DNA from: Flavobacterium sp. N3904
GTDB lineage: Bacteria > Bacteroidota > Bacteroidia > Flavobacteriales > Flavobacteriaceae
Length of the DNA stretch: 64,000 nucleotides
Reading direction: 5' to 3'
Assembly (NCBI RefSeq): GCF_025947305.1
Contig: NZ_CP110009.1
Coordinates: 3,327,501-3,391,500, forward strand
In this document: positions 1 through 11,544 of the stretch, piece by piece
Layout: each line of letters opens with the position of its first letter
Numbering within the stretch: position 1 is the stretch's first letter
Made by a program: the position numbers and the translations under genes
Notes under the pieces: model-generated
Seen by the model: the letters and a program-made list of their open reading frames with translations, nothing else
Told to the model about the DNA's origin: nothing
Database searches by the model: none

Positions 1-44
1 TTCGAAACTATTTGTCTTTGTGCGTCTTTGCTTTATTATTTTAA

Positions 45-2222
<2,178 letters not shown>

Positions 2223-2311
2223 AACAAACCTTATTACAAAACAACTGTGTTTATAAAAGGGTTCATTAAACAGAAAAACAAACATTAATATTAACTAAAA
2301 AACCAAAAACT

Positions 2312-4765
2312 ATGAAAAAGAAAATACTCTTTTTTATTCTTTGCCTTTTGACAATTAATTTTGCAAATGCAACAAAGCCGCCACTGACTTCAGTGGAATA
2401 CAGAAATTCAGCTTTTCTAACAGTAAGTATCTTTGGGGATGCCACTCCTGGAGGTTGGGTTACCGATACAGATATGACAACCACTGATGGAACCACTTAT
2501 ACCATTAATGCCGTTGCATTGGTTCCTGGTGCATTAAAATTTAGAGGGAATCATTCTTGGGATTTGCCTTATAACTGGGGAGGGACAGCCTTTCCCTCAG
2601 GAACAGCAGTAGTTGATGCCAATGGAATTCCGGTACCAACTGCGGGTAATTATGATATTACTTTTAATATAACTACAGGGGTTTATTCTTTTGTGGTTTC
2701 CCAAGTAATAAGTATATTCGGAGATGCAACACCGGGAGGTTGGGTAACCGATACGGACATGAAAACCACAGACGGCACTATCTATACCCTTAAAAACATA
2801 GCATTAATTCCAGGGGCATTAAAATTTAGAGGGAACCATTCTTGGGATCTCCCATACAATTGGGGCGGAACTGCTTTCCCATCAGGAACTGCGGTAGTTG
2901 ACGCCAATGGAATTCCTGTACCGACTGCGGGTAATTATGATATTACTTTTAACAAAATAACTGGAGCTTACTCCTTTACAGTTTCTCAAATAATTAGCAT
3001 CTTTGGCGATGCCACTCCGGGAGGATGGGTGACTGATACCGATATGACCACTGCAGACGGTACAAATTATTCCCTTAAAGGAGTTTCGTTAATCGCTGGA
3101 GCATTAAAATTTAGGGGAGATCACGCCTGGACATTACCTTACAACTGGGGCGGAACAGCTTTTCCTTCAGGAACTGCAATAGTTGATGCGGGTGGTATTC
3201 CCGTTCCGACCGCTGGAAAATATGATATCTCTTTTAATAAAACATCTGCAGTTTATTCTTTTACTCCAACTGTTGTAACGTATCAGGTAATTAGTATAAT
3301 TGGTGATGCAACACCGGGTTCTTGGGATACAGATACTGACATGGTCACAACTGATGGAATTATTTATACGTTAAATGCCGTTTCGTTAAAAGCTGGCGGA
3401 TTAAAATTTAGAGGAGATCATGCTTGGACATTACCTTATAACTGGGGAGGAACGGCTTTCCCATCAGGAACAGTTGTTATTGATGCTGGTGGAATTCCTA
3501 TTCCAAGTGATGGTATTTACAATATCACTTTTAATAAAACAACCGGGGTTTACAGTTTTACATTTCAAACCATCAGTATATTTGGAGATGCAACTCCTGG
3601 AGGTTGGGTAACTGATACCGATATGCTTACTTCGGATGGTATTCATTACCGTCTTAAAAATGTTTCATTAGTACCTGGCGCATTAAAATTTAGAGGTGAT
3701 CACGCTTGGACATTGCCCTACAATTGGGGAGGAATAGACTTTCCAGCTGGAATAGCGGTAGTTGATGCCAATGGTATTCCGGTGCCAACTGCAGGAATTT
3801 ACAATGTTACATTTAATAAAATAACTGCAGCTTATAGCATTCTTGTGCCATCTGCACCAAGTGATTTAAATTATACTACTCCTAATGTTTTTGTTGCCAA
3901 TACAGCTATTACAAGCTTAGTACCAACTGTAGATGCAGGTCTTGGAAATATTGTTTATACTGTAAATCCAGTACTGCCACAAGGCCTGCAAATCGACGCT
4001 GTTACGGGTATTATCAGTGGTACGCCTACCAGCATTCAGACAGCAACAGTATATACAGTATCTGCAACGAATAGTTATGGCTTTTCTTCTAAAGCAGTTA
4101 GTATTGAAATACAAGGAGTGCCAACAGATTTAATGTATCCAAGTACTCTTAAACTTGAGATTAACCTGGTAATGGAAACGGTAACCCCAACGGTAACTAC
4201 AAATCCATCGGCTACTTTTAGCATAACTCCTACTTTACCGATCGGAATGGTTTTAAATACTACAACTGGAGCACTGTCCGGAAGACCAGCAGTTGAGACA
4301 GCGGCCATAAATTATACCGTAAAAGCTACTAATTCAATTGGTGCAGCAACCAAAAGCATTACTATCGAAATATTTAATGAAGATCATGATTTTGATGGAA
4401 TTTTGGATATAAATGACAACTGCCCTACAACCTACAATCAAAATCAATCGGATGTTGACCATGACGGTATTGGCGATGTTTGCGATTTGGACGAAATAAA
4501 TGTATCCGAAGCATTTACTCCGAATGGAGATGGTATAAATGACACTTGGTTTATAAACAATTTAATCAATCATCCTAATTCTTCTGTTCGTGTTATAAAC
4601 AACACAGGATCTGAAGTGTATTATTCCAACGATTACAAAAATAATTGGAATGGAGAATACAAAAACACAGGTACAACAGTCGCTGTAGGATCATACTTCT
4701 ATCAAATTGATTTGGGTAATGATGGTTCTATTGACAAACAAGGGTGGATTTACATTACTAAATAA
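2312..4765 (+). CDS. Secreted multi-repeat starch-binding protein, T9SS type B sorting tail
   Basis: An 817-residue exported protein with a signal peptide ending near residue 20. Five tandem units of about 95 residues (roughly 39-515) each begin SIFGDATPGGW or a variant and carry LKFRG and W..PYNWGG, the pattern of SusE/SusF outer-membrane starch-binding domains. Two putative Ig-like domains follow (about 515-690), then a calcium-binding thrombospondin type 3-like stretch (DFDGILDINDNC, DHDGIGDVC). The C-terminal gliding/CHU_C type domain starts at EAFTPNGDGINDTW. Type B tails are exported by T9SS and typically pair with a PorP/SprF gene, which is next. Likely role: binding alpha-glucan at the cell surface beside the GH97 and GH13 enzymes. 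The binding function is inferred from the repeat pattern. Confidence 0.85.
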   Translation: MKKKILFFILCLLTINFANATKPPLTSVEYRNSAFLTVSIFGDATPGGWVTDTDMTTTDGTTYTINAVALVPGALKFRGNHSWDLPYNWGGTAFPSGTAVVDANGIPVPTAGNYDITFNITTGVYSFVVSQVISIFGDATPGGWVTDTDMKTTDGTIYTLKNIALIPGALKFRGNHSWDLPYNWGGTAFPSGTAVVDANGIPVPTAGNYDITFNKITGAYSFTVSQIISIFGDATPGGWVTDTDMTTADGTNYSLKGVSLIAGALKFRGDHAWTLPYNWGGTAFPSGTAIVDAGGIPVPTAGKYDISFNKTSAVYSFTPTVVTYQVISIIGDATPGSWDTDTDMVTTDGIIYTLNAVSLKAGGLKFRGDHAWTLPYNWGGTAFPSGTVVIDAGGIPIPSDGIYNITFNKTTGVYSFTFQTISIFGDATPGGWVTDTDMLTSDGIHYRLKNVSLVPGALKFRGDHAWTLPYNWGGIDFPAGIAVVDANGIPVPTAGIYNVTFNKITAAYSILVPSAPSDLNYTTPNVFVANTAITSLVPTVDAGLGNIVYTVNPVLPQGLQIDAVTGIISGTPTSIQTATVYTVSATNSYGFSSKAVSIEIQGVPTDLMYPSTLKLEINLVMETVTPTVTTNPSATFSITPTLPIGMVLNTTTGALSGRPAVETAAINYTVKATNSIGAATKSITIEIFNEDHDFDGILDINDNCPTTYNQNQSDVDHDGIGDVCDLDEINVSEAFTPNGDGINDTWFINNLINHPNSSVRVINNTGSEVYYSNDYKNNWNGEYKNTGTTVAVGSYFYQIDLGNDGSIDKQGWIYITK
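2426..3855 (+). repeat. Five tandem ~285-bp coding repeats (SusE/F-like domain)
   Basis: Five in-frame copies start near 2426, 2711, 2996, 3290 and 3571, each coding for one starch-binding-type unit. Conservation is visible at the DNA level, so recent internal duplication or gene conversion is likely. Copy 4 is the most diverged (SIIGDATPGSWDTDTD). Confidence 0.85.
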
Positions 4766-4784
4766 TTTATAAATAAAAAGTAAC

Positions 4785-5672
4785 ATGAAAAAAATACAGT
4801 ATATATTGGCAAGCGCACTACTCTTAATTTGTAGTTCAGTTTTTGCTCAACAAGAAGGCTCATTCGCCTTTTATCCCTATCAAATGAGTCTTGTCAATCC
4901 CGCTTATGTCGGGGTTGATGGTCAAACGATAATCACAACTTCCGTTCGAAATCAGTGGAGCGGAGTGGCAGATGCACCAAAAACTCAGGCACTTTCTTTT
5001 GGAATGCCTTTGGTAAACAACCTTGGATTTGGCGTTGCTGTTGTCAATTCGTCCACTTTTATAGAAAAACAAACCGTTGTAAATATTGATTTATCCTATA
5101 CAGTAAAAATGAATGAAAACACCGATTTGTATTTTGGCGTAAATGCGGGAGCAAATGCATTTAATGTCAATACGGCAGGATTGGAAATGTATAATATGGA
5201 AGTAGATCCTGCTTTGGGTTCAATTCACACTTTTAAACCCAATTTTGGCGCAGGGGCATTATTAAAAAATGAGAAGTTTTATGTGTCTCTGTCGGCTCCG
5301 CAATTATTGACTATAGAAAGCGCAAAAAATGATAATGGATATGCAACTGTAGAAGACAACAGGCCTAGTTTTTACTTAGGCGGCGGCTATAATTTCAATT
5401 TAAATACAGAAGGAACATTGATTTTAAAACCTTCTCTATTGGCCAGATATGTTACTGATGCTCCTTTTACAACCGCTTTCAGTGCGCAGTTGCAAATACA
5501 TAATAATTTTGAAGTGGGCGCATTATACAGAACAGACAATGCCTATGCTGCAACAGCAAATTTTATTCTTAAAGAAAAATTCATCATTGGATATGCGTAT
5601 GAAATCAGCACCGTTCCAACAATGGCAAGTGTAAAAAACACCAATGAAATTTTATTACAATATAAATTTTAA
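4785..5672 (+). CDS. PorP/SprF family type IX secretion membrane protein
   Basis: A 295-residue outer-membrane beta-barrel protein with a signal peptide ending SSVFAQ. The N-terminal pattern (YPYQMSLVNPAYVG, then NQWSG) is characteristic of PorP/SprF. Members located directly after a type B sorting-domain protein are thought to help secrete or anchor that partner on the cell surface. The gene starts 19 bases after the stop of the multi-repeat starch-binding protein and is followed by a strong terminator, so the two form one transcription unit. Confidence 0.92.
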   Translation: MKKIQYILASALLLICSSVFAQQEGSFAFYPYQMSLVNPAYVGVDGQTIITTSVRNQWSGVADAPKTQALSFGMPLVNNLGFGVAVVNSSTFIEKQTVVNIDLSYTVKMNENTDLYFGVNAGANAFNVNTAGLEMYNMEVDPALGSIHTFKPNFGAGALLKNEKFYVSLSAPQLLTIESAKNDNGYATVEDNRPSFYLGGGYNFNLNTEGTLILKPSLLARYVTDAPFTTAFSAQLQIHNNFEVGALYRTDNAYAATANFILKEKFIIGYAYEISTVPTMASVKNTNEILLQYKF

Positions 5673-5688
5673 AAAATCAATATTATCA

Positions 5689-5721
5689 GGCTGTCTATTC
5701 ATTTTAGACAGCCTTTTTTTT
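5689..5721 (+). terminator. Rho-independent terminator after PorP/SprF
   Basis: A perfect 9-bp stem, GGCTGTCTA with TAGACAGCC, an 7-base loop and eight T residues directly after. It ends the GH97 / starch-binding / PorP unit. Confidence 0.93.
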
Positions 5722-5799
5722 AAAATCATTAATACCTACAATTACTATTGACAAAAACTACTATTAACGATGTAATCAAATAACCAAACTATAAATATT

Positions 5800-8700
5800 A
5801 TGAATAAAACTACCAAATTACTAAACCGATGGTGTAGCCAAATTAATGATCGGCTACTTTCGATGAGCCAGACCATCATGCTGCTGCTGGTATTGTTTGC
5901 CAGTTCCCTTTATGCACAAGACCCTGCTCAGTATGGAACTCCATATACAGGAGTACCCGACCCAAGAGATGCCAATATTTATCAGGTGCATATTCGTCCG
6001 CACAGTGCAGCAGGGAATCTTGCTTCAGTCACTGCCGATTTAGACCGAATCAAATCACTCGGTATTAATGTTTTGTATCTGATGCCTATTTATCCGTATG
6101 GCACTGATCCACGAAGCACCAATTCCCCTTATTGTATAAAGGATTACAAATCGGTAGGCTCAGAATACGGAACCCTATCCGATATGCGCAACCTAGTAGA
6201 TGCAGCTCACGCCAAAGGTATGGCCGTAATGTTGGACATTGCCGTAAACGGAACTTCGTGGGATCATCCTTGGACTATTTCTCATCCGGACTATTATATG
6301 AGAACGGGTACAACAATCAATCAATTGGCCAATTTTGGTGATATTGCAGCACTCGATCTTAACAATGCGGGGCTTCGTGCAGCGATGAAAGACGCCATGC
6401 GCTATTGGATTTTTGCAGCCAATATTGATGGATACCGTTGTGATTTTGCCAACAATCCGCCTCTTGATTTCTGGACAGAAATCATTGGAAATTTAAGAGG
6501 GATTACTTCTCATAATTTATTGATGCTTGCCGAAGGAGATCGTTTACAAAATTTCCAAGCCGGATTTGATTTGAATTTTGGAGATAAATGGTTTTATGAC
6601 GCCTTAAAAAATGTGGCTGGTGGAGGACCTGTTTCTACACGATTCCAGACTACCAACGACATGGAATATACGTATGCCACAGGAAGCCAGCAAGAAGTAA
6701 GATGGACAGCAAACCACGACTCCGAAAACAATTCGGATACAGCGCCTTTTACCGTTTTCAAAAGTAACGCAGGTGTTGTTGCCAATTTCTTGGTTTCGGG
6801 ATATATGAAAGGGGTTCCATTCTTGACCAGCGGACAGGAAGTAGCCTTCAACCAAGTTATTCCATGGCCTTATACAGGAGTAAAAATCAACTGGAGCAAT
6901 ACTGGTGCGACACCCGAATTTGCAAAAATACTTAACTATAGAAATAGCAGTACGGCCATTAGACGAGGTGTAATGACACCGTATGCCAGTGATGACATTT
7001 GCGCGTTTACCAAAACATTGGGTACAGAAAAAGTTATTGTAATGGCCAATCTTAGAAATGCTGCCAAAACTTTTGTAATACCAGCTGGTTTTGCGGGTAC
7101 TTATAAAGATGCTTATACAGGAACTACAGTAACTTTGACATCGGGAGCTACGCAATCGTTTGCAGCGTATCAATATATAGTTTTGACCAATACAAATGTC
7201 GCAGTTGTTGCTGTTACGGGAGTAGCGGTTAGTCCAACCACTGCCACAGTCGCTATTGGATCTACACAACAACTTAGTGCAACACTAATACCAGCTAATG
7301 CTACCAATCAATCCGTAACTTGGACTTCTAGCAATACAGCCGTTGCAAGTGTAAATGCTACTGGTTTAGTTACGGGAGTTGCCGCAGGAACAAGCACCAT
7401 TACAGTAACCACTGCAGATGGAAATAAAACAGCCACCGCTGCAATAACTGTAGCAATAATTCCTGTAACCAGCGTAAGTGTTTCACCAGTATCGGCAAGT
7501 CTTTATGCAGGCAATACACAACAACTTACTGCAACGGTTGCACCCGCAAATGCTACCAATAAAGCAGTTACTTGGAGTTCAAGCAATACAGCCGTTGCCA
7601 CAGTAAATGCTTCCGGATTGGTTACTGCAGTTGCAGCAGGAACGGCCAATATTACCGTGACCACGCAAAATGGAAGTAAAACTGCCGTTGCTTCAATTAC
7701 TGTAAATGCCAATGTTACTTTTACAGTTAATTTCTATAAACCTACTGCTTGGGGAACAGGCATCAAAATATACTGGTGGAGCGCTCTGCCTACTGGAATA
7801 TTAGCTGATGGTTCATGGCCGGGTGTTGCTATGACTGATGCCGGTAATGGTTGGTATAGTTATACTTTTACTAATGTAACCTCAACGAATCTAATTTTCA
7901 ATGATGGAACCAATCAAACGGTCAATCTAAACAGAACTAAAACAGGTTGGTACATGAATGACATTTGGTACGATACCAATCCAGGAACAAATATAGCCGT
8001 TACCGGAGTTACCTTAGCTCCAACAACTGCAACTTTAACGGTGGGCGGAACACAACAATTGACACCAACAGTTGCTCCTGCAACAGCGACCAATAAAACA
8101 GTAAGCTACAGTTCTAGCAATACAGCAACCGCTTCTGTAAACGCTACAGGTTTGATAAGTGCTTTAGCTTCGGGTACTGCAACAATTACGGTAACTACTC
8201 AAGATGGATCGAAAATTGCAACTTGTACTTTAACTGTAAACACAGCAAATGTAGCTGTAACAGGAGTGTCGCTTAGTCCAACTACAGCAACATTAACCGC
8301 TGGTGCAACCCAACAATTGACACCAACAATTGCTCCTGTAACAGCTACCAATAAAACAGTAAGCTACAGTTCAAGCAATACAGCAATTGCGTCTGTGAAC
8401 TCAACAGGCTTAGTAACAGCAATAGCGGCCGGAACTGGAACAATTACGGTAACTACTCAGGATGGCTCCAAAATTGCAACTTGTGCTGTTACGGTAAATG
8501 CAGCAAATGTAGCCGTAACTGGAGTAACACTTAGTCCAACAACTGCAACATTAACTGCAGGTGGAACCCAACAATTGGCACCAACAATTGCTCCTGTAAC
8601 AGCTACCAATAAAACAGTAAGCTACAGTTCAAGCAATGCAACAATCGCGTCTGTGAACGCAACAGGATTAGTAACAGCAATAGCGGCGGGAACTGCTACA

Positions 8701-9447
8701 ATTACAGTAACCTCTCAGGATGGGGCTAAAACAGCGACTTGTGTAGTGACCGTAAATGCAGCCACCGCAGGAACTTATTATACCATTAAAAACAGATGGA
8801 AAGGAACTTATCTTTATGATGCTGGAGCCAATGTAGGATATGGTGTAACCATAGTAGACAATAGTTACAAATGGCAAAAAATTGCAATCGACGCCACCTA
8901 TTTTGTACTTAAAAATGTAGCCACAGGAGAATTAATGCATATTGAAAATCAAACAGGATCTGTACAATGTAATGGTAATGATTCGACTTGGTGGAGTGCT
9001 CAATGGTCTAGTGACTATATTGATGGTACTTGGATTAGAATCAGAAACAGATGGCAATCAGGAAACATCATTCATGTCGAAAATCAAACAGGAGCTGCAC
9101 AATATGCAAATGCCCAAGACGGTTGGTTTAGTGCCCAATGGCAACTGGAAACCACTTCAACAGCCAAGTTGGGAACTTCCAAAATAAGTGTTCAGGCCGA
9201 AAACAGATCAACTTCGGTGACTATTTACCCAAATCCTTCTACAGACAATGAATTTTATATAGTAGTACCCGAATTGAACGCCAATGATTTGGCAACAGTA
9301 ACAATAACAGATCTGAATGGTAGAGTTGTACATGTAACACTTATAAAAGGTCCAGCAAAAATCAATCACAATTTACCTTCGGGTTTGTACCTTGTGACAA
9401 TTCGTTCGAACGAAATTAACGTTACCAAAAAACTGATTGTAAAATAA
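5800..9447 (+). CDS. Multidomain GH13 alpha-amylase with Big_2 repeats, starch-binding module and T9SS type A tail
   Basis: A 1215-residue exported amylase. The signal peptide ends about residue 40 (SSLYAQ); translation could also begin at Met22. The GH13 barrel spans about 50-460 with nucleophile D215 (GYRCDF), acid E245 (LAEGD) and D307 (ANHDSE). After it come two Big_2 Ig-like domains (about 470-636), a CBM26-like starch-binding module (about 641-727, with YWWS and WPG), three nearly identical Big_2 domains (about 731-988), a lectin-like region with two related NRW...HIENQTG / HVENQTG halves (about 991-1117), and a type A T9SS tail (YPNPS at 1143 to KKLIVK). It probably acts on surface starch and feeds oligomers to the GH97 enzyme. 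The lectin-like label is an inference. Confidence 0.92.
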   Translation: MNKTTKLLNRWCSQINDRLLSMSQTIMLLLVLFASSLYAQDPAQYGTPYTGVPDPRDANIYQVHIRPHSAAGNLASVTADLDRIKSLGINVLYLMPIYPYGTDPRSTNSPYCIKDYKSVGSEYGTLSDMRNLVDAAHAKGMAVMLDIAVNGTSWDHPWTISHPDYYMRTGTTINQLANFGDIAALDLNNAGLRAAMKDAMRYWIFAANIDGYRCDFANNPPLDFWTEIIGNLRGITSHNLLMLAEGDRLQNFQAGFDLNFGDKWFYDALKNVAGGGPVSTRFQTTNDMEYTYATGSQQEVRWTANHDSENNSDTAPFTVFKSNAGVVANFLVSGYMKGVPFLTSGQEVAFNQVIPWPYTGVKINWSNTGATPEFAKILNYRNSSTAIRRGVMTPYASDDICAFTKTLGTEKVIVMANLRNAAKTFVIPAGFAGTYKDAYTGTTVTLTSGATQSFAAYQYIVLTNTNVAVVAVTGVAVSPTTATVAIGSTQQLSATLIPANATNQSVTWTSSNTAVASVNATGLVTGVAAGTSTITVTTADGNKTATAAITVAIIPVTSVSVSPVSASLYAGNTQQLTATVAPANATNKAVTWSSSNTAVATVNASGLVTAVAAGTANITVTTQNGSKTAVASITVNANVTFTVNFYKPTAWGTGIKIYWWSALPTGILADGSWPGVAMTDAGNGWYSYTFTNVTSTNLIFNDGTNQTVNLNRTKTGWYMNDIWYDTNPGTNIAVTGVTLAPTTATLTVGGTQQLTPTVAPATATNKTVSYSSSNTATASVNATGLISALASGTATITVTTQDGSKIATCTLTVNTANVAVTGVSLSPTTATLTAGATQQLTPTIAPVTATNKTVSYSSSNTAIASVNSTGLVTAIAAGTGTITVTTQDGSKIATCAVTVNAANVAVTGVTLSPTTATLTAGGTQQLAPTIAPVTATNKTVSYSSSNATIASVNATGLVTAIAAGTATITVTSQDGAKTATCVVTVNAATAGTYYTIKNRWKGTYLYDAGANVGYGVTIVDNSYKWQKIAIDATYFVLKNVATGELMHIENQTGSVQCNGNDSTWWSAQWSSDYIDGTWIRIRNRWQSGNIIHVENQTGAAQYANAQDGWFSAQWQLETTSTAKLGTSKISVQAENRSTSVTIYPNPSTDNEFYIVVPELNANDLATVTITDLNGRVVHVTLIKGPAKINHNLPSGLYLVTIRSNEINVTKKLIVK
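7990..8763 (+). repeat. Three tandem 258-bp Big_2 coding repeats
   Basis: Units start near 7990, 8248 and 8506 and encode 86-residue Ig-like domains beginning N(I/V)AVTGV. The DNA is almost identical over long stretches, so copy number may vary and assembly may collapse here. Two more diverged copies lie further upstream in the same gene. Confidence 0.85.
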
Positions 9448-9465
9448 TTTAATAATTAAAAAAGG

Positions 9466-9503
9466 AAAGGGTGTATGAAAATAATTTTCATACACCCTTT
9501 TTT
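9466..9503. terminator. Strong hairpin terminator after the amylase gene
   Basis: A perfect 16-bp stem, AAAGGGTGTATGAAAA and TTTTCATACACCCTTT, with a 3-base loop and trailing T residues. The A-run on the left arm makes it potentially bidirectional. Confidence 0.92.
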
Positions 9504-9807
9504 ATAAAATAAATTCGACGAATACATTTATGGAGAACTTCATTTACGAATTTAGTTTCCTTATGACAAAGGGTTAGGTACTAGATTAATCCCTATTTTC
9601 GGGATTGCCACTCGAGATAGAACATGCGAAGCAATCCCGATAGCTATCGGGATCCAAATACAAAATCCACATTACATTATGCCAACTGTCCTATTTGTAC
9701 CTCGCCATTTATTAATCATAGTAAAAACTGGGTCGTTAATCTTTTATAGAAAAATTCACCTATTAAGCCAAACAGGATATTGATATAATTTTTAATGCTG
9801 TTGGAAG
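9504..9807. other. Intergenic region between starch locus and integrase
   Basis: No convincing gene. It holds a perfect 20-base palindrome (9634-9653) and an AATCCC/GGGATT inverted pair (9588-9606). The left end of the mobile element is likely to lie here or just inside, but no att core can be identified without the other end. Confidence 0.5.
9634..9653. repeat. 20-base perfect palindrome ATCCCGATAGCTATCGGGAT
   Basis: The sequence reads identically on both strands. Short GATAGCTATC palindromes of this kind are, from general knowledge, dispersed repeats in Flavobacterium genomes. A related AATCCC...GGGATT pair lies 30-45 bases upstream. Confidence 0.7.
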
Positions 9808-10950
9808 ATGCAAAATATAAATGTTACATTAAGAAAAAGGACGCTGCCAAGTGGGAAGATTACATTATATCTTGATTTTTTCCCTCCAATCTATAACGCT
9901 AAAACTCGAGAATTTTCGCGCATAGAGTATTTAGGTTTATATCTGGTTTCAAAACCAAAAAATAATATTGATAAAGCAATGAATTCAGAAAATTTGCACA
10001 AGGCCGAGGTAATTTGTGCAAATAGGCTTAATGAATTGAACAAGCAGCAAATCTATACACCATTTGAACAAGAGCGGCTTCGTCTGCAGGAAATAGGAAA
10101 AAAATCATTCCTGCAGTATATAAAACAGACAGCAGAAATCAAGACTGGCAATAACGCTGAAATCTGGAAATATGCAATTATCCATTTTGAAAAGTTTCTT
10201 AAGAACGAGGACATATTAATGCAGGAAATTGATGTAACAGTTGTTGAGGATTTCAGGGAATACATTTTGAAGGCAAAATGTTTAAAGAAAAAAGGCCAGT
10301 TTTTGGCTCAAAACACTGCCCTATCCTATTTTAATAAGATCAAGGCCACCTTGCGAAAAGCTTACAAAAAAGGATTACTACAAACGGATGTTAATGCTGC
10401 GGTCGAAAGCATCAAGGAACAGGAGTCCCAAAGGAACTTCCTTACTATGGAAGAAGCTACAAGACTGTTTAGGACACCTTGTAAAAAGGAGATTGTAAAG
10501 CGTATAAGCTTTTTTTCTCTGCTAACAGGCATGCGTTATTCAGACATATCAAAACTTACATGGGAAGAAGTGCAATACAGTGCGGATGAAGGTTATTATA
10601 TAAGATTTAAGCAGCAGAAAACTGACAGGCCCTTGACCCTTCCAATTTCTGAGGAAGCGCTTGAATTCTTAGGGGAACAAAGAATGGAGCATGGGAAAAT
10701 TTTTTTAAATTTAAAAAAATGGGATTTTGACCGTTTGATACCCATTTGGATTAAAGATGCAGCTATTGAGAAGCATATTACTTTTCACTGTTTTCGACAT
10801 ACTTATGCAACACTGCAGATGGCAGCTGGTACCGACATTTTTACGGTATCAAAAATGCTGGGGCACAAAAATATAAAGACCACTCAGATATATACGAAAA
10901 TCATCGACGAGAAAAAAAGAGAAACAACTAATAAAATTTCATTTAAATAA
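9808..10950 (+). CDS. Tyrosine recombinase / site-specific integrase
   Basis: A 380-residue Bacteroidetes-type integrase. An N-terminal arm-binding region (about 1-100) precedes a SAM-like core-binding domain (about 105-210) and the catalytic domain. The catalytic set is visible: Arg in TGMRYSD, Lys in QQKTDRP, HCFRHTYATL (His-x-x-Arg), a further His in MLGHKNIKTT, and the nucleophile Tyr in QIYTKI. Such enzymes integrate and excise conjugative or mobilizable elements. It stands alone on the plus strand, at the junction between the starch locus and accessory DNA. Whether it mobilizes the whole tra-bearing element or only a smaller island cannot be told from here. Confidence 0.93.
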   Translation: MQNINVTLRKRTLPSGKITLYLDFFPPIYNAKTREFSRIEYLGLYLVSKPKNNIDKAMNSENLHKAEVICANRLNELNKQQIYTPFEQERLRLQEIGKKSFLQYIKQTAEIKTGNNAEIWKYAIIHFEKFLKNEDILMQEIDVTVVEDFREYILKAKCLKKKGQFLAQNTALSYFNKIKATLRKAYKKGLLQTDVNAAVESIKEQESQRNFLTMEEATRLFRTPCKKEIVKRISFFSLLTGMRYSDISKLTWEEVQYSADEGYYIRFKQQKTDRPLTLPISEEALEFLGEQRMEHGKIFLNLKKWDFDRLIPIWIKDAAIEKHITFHCFRHTYATLQMAAGTDIFTVSKMLGHKNIKTTQIYTKIIDEKKRETTNKISFK

Positions 10951-10985
10951 TAAATTTTTAATACTGGTAAAAAAATAATTCTTGG

Positions 10986-11028
10986 CTTTGACTTTAAGGC
11001 GTTTATTTCAGTCGCTTTAAAGTCAAAG
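10986..11028. other. Inverted repeat after the integrase gene
   Basis: Arms CTTTGACTTTAAGGCG (10986-11001) and CGCTTTAAAGTCAAAG (11013-11028) pair over 15 of 16 positions around an 11-base loop. There is no T-run on the plus side, so it may be a recombination-associated hairpin or a poor terminator. Confidence 0.6.
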
Positions 11029-11195
11029 GGAGGTGTTATTTTGATGCATTATTATTCACGTAATGACTGAGGAATCTTTTTAGACTTGCGTTTTTTCGTC
11101 TAAAATAGGTTTCTCATAAGTCAAACCTCTAGAGATGTTAAAGCTACATCGTAACCGATTCATTTCAGAGCTCAACGTGTAAAATAACAAATACC

Positions 11196-11537
11196 GTCAA
11201 AAGACCACTCACCGCTCGTGAATTGCACACGCTCGAAAAGATCTGTATTACCAATCATAAGACTCCAAACTGTTCAGGACATCTCCGTCTTTCAGTGCTA
11301 TATGTTTTACTTGCGAATTGAACACACATAGAGCCAAACATACTTGGTATCGAAGTTACTCATTATGGTTATATGAGTATTTATGCAATAAAACAGATGC
11401 TGGAACACCTGTCAATCCACCCGACTGAGTCGTATACAAATACTACAGAGCAATCAATTGGACTGGAGATGAATAACTTGGGTAGCAGGCTGGGTAAGGT
11501 CAACTCTACCATTCCAGATGAAGCAATGTCTATCTGA
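11196..11537 (+). pseudogene. Decayed C-terminal half of a second tyrosine recombinase
   Basis: The frame from 11196 reads RPLTARELHTLEKI, matching the start of the catalytic domain of Bacteroidetes integrases, and ends in a stop after about 42 codons. Another frame from 11373 encodes SIYAIKQMLEHLSIHPTE and then a tail of the form IGLEMNNLGSRL. This resembles the integrase C-terminus, where KMLGHxSIxTTQxYAK is expected, but the His of GH and the catalytic Tyr context are altered (MLEH, ESYTN). The central Arg and HxxR parts are missing. It is a dead fragment of an earlier integrated element. It is not the 3' end of the neighbouring intact integrase, whose own C-terminus is complete. Confidence 0.65.
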
Positions 11538-11544
11538 ATTTTTA

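Noticed and set aside
2426..3855. CRISPR-like appearance of regularly spaced repeats
   Set aside because: The units are ~285 bp, contiguous and in frame, so they are protein domains. No CRISPR array is seen in the window.
6604..7272. 222-codon open frame antisense to the amylase gene
   Set aside because: It is Cys- and Ser-rich with no protein-like pattern and mirrors the repetitive codons of the GH13 gene on the other strand.
9808..10950. Assigning the integrase firmly as the element's own with a defined att site
   Set aside because: Only one side of the element is visible and no matching direct repeat could be found by eye.
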